Shown here: one piece after another, positions 58,520 through 64,000 of the stretch
How the letters are laid out: each line of letters starts with the position of its first letter
Numbering within the stretch: the stretch's first letter is position 1
Notes under the pieces: generated by a model
Told to the model about the DNA's origin: nothing
Databases searched by the model: none
What the model saw: the letters and a program-made list of their open reading frames with translations, nothing else
Assembly: GCA_963701815.1 (NCBI GenBank)
Contig: CAVPBN010000030.1
Span: 62,001 to 126,000, forward strand
Source: AP-15 sp963701815
GTDB lineage: Bacteria > Pseudomonadota > Alphaproteobacteria > ATCC43930 > CGMCC-115725
Length of the DNA: 64,000 nucleotides
Direction: 5' to 3'
Translations under genes and position numbers: made by a program

Positions 58520-59068
58520 GTGAACACGAAACGCGCGCACGAGGCCTCCCCGGTGGCGCTCACACCGCAGCAGGCGCTGTGGTTCGAGCTGATGCAGTTC
58601 TACATCCGCGAGGCGTGGCTGCTCGACGAGCGCCGGCTCAAGGAGTGGCTCGACCTCTTCACCGAGGATGTCCTCTACTTCATGCCGCGCCGCAAGAACG
58701 TGCCGCGCCGGGAATTGCACCGCGAGCTGACGCCGCCGGGGGACCTGGCGATCCTCGAGGAGGACCGGCGCTATCTCGAGATGCGGGTGGCCCGGCTCGA
58801 GACGGGCATGGCCTGGGCCGAGGACCCCCCGTCGCGCACCCGTCACCTGGTCGGCAATCTCCAAGCCGAACCGCTGGAGAACGGCGAGGCAGCAACCAAG
58901 ACTGCGTTTCTGGTGTACCGCTCGCACCTGGAAACCGATCACCAGCTCCTCTCCGGCTGCCGCGAGGATGTGGTGCGCAGGGTGGACGGCGCCTGGAAGA
59001 TTGCACGGCGCACGATCGTCCTCGACGCCAACGTGCTGCTCGACAAGAACCTCAGCGTCTTCCTCTAA
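58520..59068 (+). CDS. Aromatic-ring-hydroxylating dioxygenase, beta subunit
   Basis: The product is 182 aa from GTG 58520, which avoids reading the upstream repeat as protein. LMQFYIREAWLLDERRLKEWLDLFTEDVLYFMP, RHLVGNLQAEPL, and the ending WKIARRTIVLDANVLLDKNLSVFL are the SnoaL-like beta-subunit fold. It has a structural role, forming alpha3beta3 with the 56974 product. Confidence 0.92.
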   Translation: MNTKRAHEASPVALTPQQALWFELMQFYIREAWLLDERRLKEWLDLFTEDVLYFMPRRKNVPRRELHRELTPPGDLAILEEDRRYLEMRVARLETGMAWAEDPPSRTRHLVGNLQAEPLENGEAATKTAFLVYRSHLETDHQLLSGCREDVVRRVDGAWKIARRTIVLDANVLLDKNLSVFL

Positions 59069-59114
59069 GCTGTCAGGCGGTCATGCGTCGCGCCAGTATA
59101 AACGGAGAATTTTA

Positions 59115-59705
59115 ATGCACGATGATGCACTGATCGAGGAAATTTATCGCCGCTTGCATGCTGCGCCAGCAGAAATATTTTCTGTGCAAATTATGAATTT
59201 ACCAATAAACGATCTGCCGTTCTCGGTGTTTAAGAACGCGACGAATACCCCATTCGGCAATGTCAAACACCTTCTTCGAGGCGACGACAAAAGCGGTGCG
59301 TCTTTCGACATCTACCGGCTTGGCTGGTTCGGACGAAGAATTTGGGAATTGGTCATTATTGACGGCGCTTATCTCCCGCACGCCCATCGCAAAATAGACA
59401 GTGAGTTTTACATAATTGCCGGCCGGGGTCATCTTTCGCGCGACGCCGAATGGAGCGCCTATCAAGAAACAGCCAGGGTCTCGGTCGGCATGGCGGTGGC
59501 GCATGGTTTCATCACCGATCCGGAATTCGGCCCGACGGTTTTTCTTTCTATTCAAAGCGATCCGATCCGAAAAATTTTGCTGGATCCGGACACGCAGACT
59601 GAAGGATTTGAAGACGATTTTGTCTACGTCGATGACGTATTTCCGCTTCCTCAAGATCTTTTGGACGCCAGAAACCAGAAACTGGCAGCGCTCAGCCAAA
59701 GGTGA
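59115..59705 (+). CDS. Cupin-like protein of unknown function
   Basis: The product is 196 aa with GGAG upstream. The core LVIIDGAYLPHAHRKIDSEFYIIAGRGHLS, then VAHGFITDPEFGP, resembles a cupin barrel with PHxH and Glu metal ligands. The gene is visibly AT-richer than its neighbours, suggesting separate origin. It follows the oxygenase beta subunit by 46 bases and may act in the same pathway; no specific family recognised. Confidence 0.55.
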   Translation: MHDDALIEEIYRRLHAAPAEIFSVQIMNLPINDLPFSVFKNATNTPFGNVKHLLRGDDKSGASFDIYRLGWFGRRIWELVIIDGAYLPHAHRKIDSEFYIIAGRGHLSRDAEWSAYQETARVSVGMAVAHGFITDPEFGPTVFLSIQSDPIRKILLDPDTQTEGFEDDFVYVDDVFPLPQDLLDARNQKLAALSQR

Positions 59706-59728
59706 AAGCGCATTGCGGTTCGTCCCGC

Positions 59729-60595
59729 TCAATACCCCCGCAGGAAGGCGAGGACCTGTGCTCCCCATTCGGCCGGCTTTTCGAAGGGCGGCCAGTGGCC
59801 GCAATTGTTGAGGAGGACGAGGCGCGAATCGGCGATGTGGTTCAGGATCGCGATCGAGACCTCGCACGGCACCATCCGGTCGTAGCGCCCGTGGATCAGC
59901 AGAACGGGCGCCTTTATGCCGGCGAGATCAGGCGTGTAGTCGTGCGGCAGGCTCACCGATTGCCGGCGCGCCTCGATGAATTCGGGCGACCAATTGTGCG
60001 CGCGGTGGATGTAGTCGACGAGTTCGTCGGTCACCAGGCTCTCATCGTCGATGTGCACGCGCAGGTAGTTCCGGATGTTGTCGCGGCTCGGGTCGGCGAT
60101 GGTCAGCTGGGTGGCGCGGCTGCCCTCCGAGGGGCGATTGGCCAACAGGTAGCGGTCGCCGCCGGTGCCGATATGCGAGCCGCCCATCACGAACTTCGCG
60201 ACCCGCTCAGGATAGGCGATGGCCGCCACCATCGCCGACTGCCCGCCCTGCGAATTGCCGACCCAGCATGCCCGGGCGATGCCGAGGGCGTCGAGCAAGG
60301 CGACCGCGGTCCGCGCCTGGACCGCGTGCACCCCCTCGCGGTAGACGATCGGGCCGGTCTTCGAAAAGTTCGGCAGGTCCATCAGGATGCAGCGGAAGTG
60401 CTGCGACAGCAAGCCGACCGCCTTGTGAAACGTGATCCAGGCGGTGGTGCCGGGACCGTAGGAGTGTAGGAACAATACCGGCTCGCCTGCGCCGACATCG
60501 TGGTAGTGCACATTGATGCCCCCCGGCATGCCGCCCACCATGATGGTCTTGGCTGTGCCCGCCTCGGTCAGGCCATTCGAGGCGATGAACGGCAT
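59729..60595 (-). CDS. Alpha/beta hydrolase, meta-cleavage-product hydrolase type
   Basis: The product is 288 aa; AGGAGG lies upstream of the ATG. Nucleophile Ser115 in WVGNSQGG, acid in LLIHGRYDRMVP, His in NNCGHWPPFEKPAEW. Oxyanion region FLHSYGPGTTAW matches BphD/HsaD/TodF enzymes that split C-C bonds of ring-fission products. It fits with the Rieske oxygenase, although the extradiol dioxygenase that would make its substrate is only seen as a fragment at 50384. Confidence 0.88.
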   Translation of the reverse strand: MPFIASNGLTEAGTAKTIMVGGMPGGINVHYHDVGAGEPVLFLHSYGPGTTAWITFHKAVGLLSQHFRCILMDLPNFSKTGPIVYREGVHAVQARTAVALLDALGIARACWVGNSQGGQSAMVAAIAYPERVAKFVMGGSHIGTGGDRYLLANRPSEGSRATQLTIADPSRDNIRNYLRVHIDDESLVTDELVDYIHRAHNWSPEFIEARRQSVSLPHDYTPDLAGIKAPVLLIHGRYDRMVPCEVSIAILNHIADSRLVLLNNCGHWPPFEKPAEWGAQVLAFLRGY

Positions 60596-60619
60596 GTCTG
60601 CCTCCTTGCAGCCGTCGCG

Positions 60620-61072
60620 TCAGGCGGTGGGGATATGCCCGGCGGCGGCGTAGAGTTCCCGGATCTGCCGGGCGGCGCCGGCGAGGTCGCCGTCATCCAG
60701 CCGCGACGCCACATCGTCCTCTTCGGCCTGGGCGAGGAGGCCGCGGAACCGCAACGGCTTTTCGAAAAACGCCAGGGCGACGTCGATGGGTTTCTGCCCC
60801 TCCTCGACCCACAGCGGGATCTGCCTGCCGCGCTGGCTCGGACGGATGTGATAGTGGCTGCCCATGCTGAACGGATCGAAGCGCAGCGCCTGCTCGCGTT
60901 TGCCGGCAACGGCGACCATGATCGAGGGCCGTTCGATGTCGTCCGGCTCCCGGCCGAGCCGGTTGGGGTGGAACATTACGTGCAGATATGGCCCGGCATC
61001 GACGCGATGCCATCCGCCGCCGTCTTCGGGCATGGTCTGCTGCATCCGTTGCGGCTGTGGCTGTTCCGACAT
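60620..61072 (-). CDS. Hypothetical protein of the aromatic degradation cluster
   Basis: The product is 150 aa, not recognised. GGAGGAGAGG precedes the ATG. Features: GGGWHRVDAGPYLHVMFHPN, FDPFSMGSHYHIRPSQRGRQ, a long central beta-rich part and an acidic helical end. It lies 24 bases before the hydrolase on the same strand, so co-expression is likely. Perhaps a small accessory of the hydrolase. Confidence 0.6.
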   Translation of the reverse strand: MSEQPQPQRMQQTMPEDGGGWHRVDAGPYLHVMFHPNRLGREPDDIERPSIMVAVAGKREQALRFDPFSMGSHYHIRPSQRGRQIPLWVEEGQKPIDVALAFFEKPLRFRGLLAQAEEDDVASRLDDGDLAGAARQIRELYAAAGHIPTA

Positions 61073-61265
61073 TGCTCGCCTCTCCTCCCATCAGCGGCGC
61101 CTCGCGTCGCGCCGTGCGCGCGGAGGCACCGAACCCGAACGCCCCGCGGCCCCGACGGCGGCATTACGATTGCCGCCGTCGGTGCCGGAGCGGCCAGATC
61201 ATAGCACGGGTAATTACGCAGACCGAGCGCCCGATCGGCCCGCGGGAGGGGGTCATGGCTGCCGC

Positions 61266-62451
61266 TCAGTACGGCTCGCGTACGAAGATGAAGGTCGTGC
61301 CGGTGACGATCGGGGCGCTGGCGCCGACAAACGAGACGTTGGCGTCCTTGACCTGGCGCGAGCCGGCGCGGCCCGAGGCCTGCAAGGCGCCCTCGATGAT
61401 GTGCCACAGGCCGTGGATGCGCCCGGTGCCGAGGCTGCCGCCAAAGGTGTTGAGCGGCAATTCGCCGTCGAGTTCGATCCGGCCGTCCTGGATGAAATCG
61501 AGCGCCTCGCCCTCCCCGCAGAAACCGTAGGATTCGAGACCGTAGATCACCGAGGCCGAGAAGCCGTCATAGATCTGCGCCACGTCGACGTCCTTGGGGC
61601 CGAAGCCGGAGCGCTCCCAGGTCAGTTTCGCCGAACTGCTGCCGCCCTTCCATGTAGCTCGAAAGGCTGCCGATGCGGCCGGCCACTTCGAAGTGCAGCC
61701 GCTGACCATAGCCGGCGAGGTAGGCCGGCTTCGGCTTCAGGTCGCGCGCCCGGTCGGCTGTCGTCAATACGATCGCGACCGCCCCCTGCACCGGGATGTC
61801 GCAATCGAACAGGCAGAACGGATAGGCCACCATCCGCGAGTTCAAATAGTCCTCGCGGGTCAGTTCCGTGCCGTAGAAATAAGCGTGCGGATTGTGCTGG
61901 GTGTGACGGCGCTGGGTCACGGCCAAGGTCGCCATCTTCTCGCGGTTCTGGTTGTTCCGCTCGAGCCAGCGGGTATAGGCGACCGCCATGCCCTGCCCCG
62001 GCCCGCCAAAGCCGTAGGGGGCGGTGAACTGCGCTGCACCCGCCGCATAGGCGCCGGGCAGGTTCTGGTAGGTGCCGCGCGGGTTGTGCATCGCCCGCCA
62101 CACCACCGCATATTTGCACACCCCGGCGAGCAAGGCGTTGACCGCCTGCTGCACCGCGCCGCCGATATTGGTCGTGCCGACCTGGATGTGCCAGGTCAGG
62201 TTGGGCAATTTCAGCATCGCCATCATGCAGTTGACCGACACGATCGAGATGCCGTCGACCTCGGCGTGCCCGGTCGCCGGCAATTCCGGATAAGTCGCGA
62301 GACCATCGATGTCGGCCATTTGCAACCCTGAATCCGCGACCGCCTCCTTGACCGCGGTGAACGCATGGGCCGCAAGCGGAATTTCGGCCGAGCGCGTGAC
62401 CTTCGAAAAGCCGACGCCGCTGACCGCCACCTTGCACCGGTTCTCCCACAT
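61266..62451 (-). CDS. Thiolase-family protein (lipid-transfer/SCP2-thiolase type), frameshifted in this sequence
   Basis: About 394 aa when repaired. VAVSGVGFSKVTRSAEIPLAA, ADSGLQMADIDGLATYPELP, VGTTNIGGAVQQAVNALLAG and, in the second frame, DVDVAQIYDGFSASVIYGLESYGFC, LPLNTFGGSLGTGRIHGLWHIIEGALQ. The pattern is that of nondecarboxylating, SCP2-like thiolases of steroid and aromatic side-chain degradation. The break is near 61640. The Zn-ribbon/OB-fold gene at 63287 is the usual partner. The TA pair lies between. Confidence 0.85.
62375..62396. repeat. Copy 1 of a 22-bp direct repeat bracketing the toxin-antitoxin genes
   Basis: It lies in the 5' part of the thiolase gene (codons for RSAEIPLA) and recurs exactly at 63195-63216, 820 bases away. 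Confidence 0.65.
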
Positions 62452-62532
62452 GGCGTCTATTCCCTGGAGATTGCATCGCGGTAGGCCGTGATGGATAGAA
62501 CTCCGGCGGGCCCTCTGATCGCGGATGGGATC

Positions 62533-62889
62533 TCACCGCGGCAGGGGCCGCAGCCGGATTCGCCCCGGTTCGATCACAACGAAATTGCCCGAGATCGTGT
62601 CGGCGCGGGCGGAAACGAATGCGGCCACAGCATCGGCCTCCGCTGCGTTGGAGAGACGATCCAGCTCCAGAAGGATCACCCCCCGAACGCTCAGACGCTG
62701 CCGAATGACCAGTTCGCCGAAATCCCGATCCTCGGTGATCAAAATGCACCCTTCGACATTCGCTGTCTCGAGCACCACCTTGTCCGACGCTCCCGATCTC
62801 GTCTCGTCGATCGATATCACCTCGAAGCCGTCGGCCCGCAGCCGCGCGATTACTCGGTGCGAGACGTTCTCGTCCGCCAGAAAGCGCAT
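62533..62889 (-). CDS. DUF5615 PIN-like toxin
   Basis: The product is 118 aa. RFLADENVSHRVIARLRADGFEV and EGCILITEDRDFGELVIRQR carry the conserved Asp/Glu residues of the PIN-like DUF5615 family. The ATG overlaps the stop of the DUF433 gene, the standard antitoxin-toxin arrangement. Role: predicted RNase toxin neutralised by its upstream partner. Confidence 0.85.
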   Translation of the reverse strand: MRFLADENVSHRVIARLRADGFEVISIDETRSGASDKVVLETANVEGCILITEDRDFGELVIRQRLSVRGVILLELDRLSNAAEADAVAAFVSARADTISGNFVVIEPGRIRLRPLPR

Positions 62890-63134
62890 CACTCTGCGGC
62901 GAGAACGGTCTCATGCTGCAGGTAGTCAGCCGCAAACACCAAAGCCGCTTTCAGGTCTTCCTCGGTCAGTCTCGGGTAGGCTTCGAGCAGGTCCGTAAAC
63001 GAGCGGCCCGCGCCCAGCTTGCGCAGAATCAGCTCCACCGTGATGCGCGTACCTTTGATGCACGGCTTTCCCAGCATCACGCCGGCATCGACCGAGATGC
63101 GCCCGTGTGAGACGAGCATTGAATCCGCTGTCAT
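62889..63134 (-). CDS. DUF433 antitoxin
   Basis: The product is 81 aa from ATG 63134. GRISVDAGVMLGKPCIKGTRITVELILRKLGAGRSFTDLLEAYPRL is the DUF433 winged-helix core (VMLGKPCIKGTRI). Paired with DUF5615. Probably binds its own promoter. The pair lies within a short duplicated thiolase segment. Confidence 0.88.
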   Translation of the reverse strand: MTADSMLVSHGRISVDAGVMLGKPCIKGTRITVELILRKLGAGRSFTDLLEAYPRLTEEDLKAALVFAADYLQHETVLAAE

Positions 63135-63194
63135 AGCCGCATGATACGCGAGAACTCCCGTCGCAACAAAGGCGCCGGCTGCGGTCGGGCGGCG

Positions 63195-63216
63195 AGCGGA
63201 ATTTCGGCCGAGCGCG
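63195..63216. repeat. Copy 2 of the 22-bp direct repeat
   Basis: Exact copy of 62375-62396; similarity to the thiolase 5' end extends a few bases further with mismatches, so a remnant of that gene rather than a random match. Confidence 0.65.
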
Positions 63217-63286
63217 AGACTTTCGGTCACCGCAAAATGCTAGGTTAAGAGATCATGTATTTGAAGAATTTTATTGAAAGACAACG

Positions 63287-63733
63287 TCAGTCCGTCAACT
63301 GTTGTTTGCTGGGCGCGAGGCGGAATTGCGGCAGGGTGATGTCGTCGTTCAGTTTCTCGAAAACAATTTCGACGCGGCGTCCGACCTTGGCTTCGGTGTA
63401 CTCGGCGTCGAGCAGATTGCCGGCGAGAAGCGCGCCCGGCGCATCGTCGAGTTCGACGATGATGCTGGCGTAGGGCACTGCGGAGGCAAAGCGCTTGTCG
63501 CCGGTATGGTACATGATCGTGTAGGCGTAGATCGCTCCGGCCCCGCGCACCGGTTCGAAGCGAAGGTCGGTCGCGACGCAGCGGGTGCAGGTCGCATAGG
63601 GCGGGTGCTGAAAATGGCCGCAGCTCCGGCAGCGCTGCAATTCCAGCGCGCCGCGCCGGGCCGCGTCCCAGAACGGTTTTGTCCACTCGTTCGGCACCGG
63701 GATCGGCCGCGTCGCCTTGCTCCAGTCGCTCAT
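63287..63733 (-). CDS. Zn-ribbon/OB-fold protein (DUF35), thiolase partner
   Basis: The product is 148 aa. Zinc ribbon CRSCGHFQHPPYATCTRC (residues 35-52), then the OB-fold VRGAGAIYAYTIMYHTG, VPYASIIVELDDAPGALLAG and VEIVFEKLNDDITLPQFRL. These proteins form complexes with SCP2-like thiolases in acyl-CoA side-chain degradation. The thiolase at 61266 is on the same strand downstream. Confidence 0.9.
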   Translation of the reverse strand: MSDWSKATRPIPVPNEWTKPFWDAARRGALELQRCRSCGHFQHPPYATCTRCVATDLRFEPVRGAGAIYAYTIMYHTGDKRFASAVPYASIIVELDDAPGALLAGNLLDAEYTEAKVGRRVEIVFEKLNDDITLPQFRLAPSKQQLTD

Positions 63734-63769
63734 TGCGATCGCCTCATGGCTGGCCCTGCCTCCTGCTGT

Positions 63770-64000
63770 TTACTGCCGCTGTCGGCCTCGCAGATGCGCC
63801 GGCAGCGGCATCCGCGGCAGCAGCGTTTCGACGACCGGCTTGACCTCGTTCAACGCAGCAGAGCCCGGTTTCGATGAACACCGATCGAGCTCTTCCGCCA
63901 CGATCTTGCGTATTTCAGAAAAATCGGGCGACGCGTCGAGACCGAACCGAAAGATCTGGCGGAACGAGTCGGTGTGGTTCCAGATCGCCGCCAACACGGC
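63770..64000 (-). CDS. Partial unrecognised protein (N-terminus outside window)
   Basis: At least 75 codons of the C-terminal part are in view, ending in ALNEVKPVVETLLPRMPLPAHLRGRQRQ. It contains NHTDSFRQIFRFGLDASPDFSEIRKIVAEELDRC. No family recognised from this end. The frame stays open to the window edge, so the start lies outside. It precedes the OB-fold gene by 36 bases on the same strand, likely one operon. Confidence 0.5.
   Translation of the reverse strand, partial: AVLAAIWNHTDSFRQIFRFGLDASPDFSEIRKIVAEELDRCSSKPGSAALNEVKPVVETLLPRMPLPAHLRGRQRQ

Overview
The window is a high-GC alphaproteobacterial chromosome segment, most like the Rhodospirillales and relatives by gene order. Two chromosome-maintenance landmarks fix its position. 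A DnaA-box-bearing intergenic region lies between ppsR and hemE (11605-11991), the same neighbourhood as the Caulobacter origin. A perfect 16-bp parS palindrome (26261-26276) sits in rsmG, just before parA-parB. The left half (1-28.5 kb) is therefore the origin-proximal core: mmcB, hldE, smr, lutABC, mltA, a Tim44-like gene, secB, dnaQ-coaE-aroE, ppsR, oriC, hemE-hemH-hemJ, rho, qor, ogt, a thioredoxin-domain gene, a 2Fe-2S ferredoxin, mnmE, mnmG, rsmG, parA, parB.

The mnmE-mnmG junction, normally tight, is opened by about 2.9 kb. A lower-GC cassette of three unknown genes (21.7-23.5 kb; the first resembles the TIGR04255 family) lies between two exact 19-bp direct repeats. Beside it is a truncated copy of a short-chain dehydrogenase whose intact version is at 44.1 kb. 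This cassette is the best candidate in the window for an undescribed mobile system; its function cannot be read from sequence.

From 28.8 to 40.7 kb lies a surface-glycan locus: an ABC-2 permease (Wzm-like), a Wzt-like ATPase with a C-terminal sugar-binding-type domain, two large two-part glycosyltransferases, and six methyltransferase-like genes, two of them tandem paralogues. The genes fit synthesis, methylation and export of a methylated polysaccharide. From 40.9 to 46.6 kb come an aminotransferase, a UbiE-like methyltransferase, two SDRs and a GMC oxidoreductase.

From 47 to 53.3 kb is a decayed, mobile-element-rich zone: an IS1380-family element with terminal repeats, a broken REP-associated transposase with REP palindromes, a broken vapC, the 3' end of a catechol 2,3-dioxygenase, and three tandem damaged secreted beta-helix genes. 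A catalase-like gene follows, divergent from a winged-helix/TPR regulator. The last part (57-64 kb) looks like an aromatic or polycyclic degradation cluster: Rieske oxygenase alpha and beta subunits, a cupin-like protein, a meta-cleavage-product hydrolase, a thiolase and its Zn-ribbon/OB-fold partner. A DUF433/DUF5615 toxin-antitoxin pair interrupts it.

Many genes, including housekeeping mnmE, rsmG and parA, carry apparent one-base frameshifts, several in short homopolymers. That pattern points to uncorrected sequencing or assembly indels at least as much as to real gene decay, so frameshift-only 'pseudogenes' should be read with caution. No rRNA, tRNA or CRISPR array was seen.
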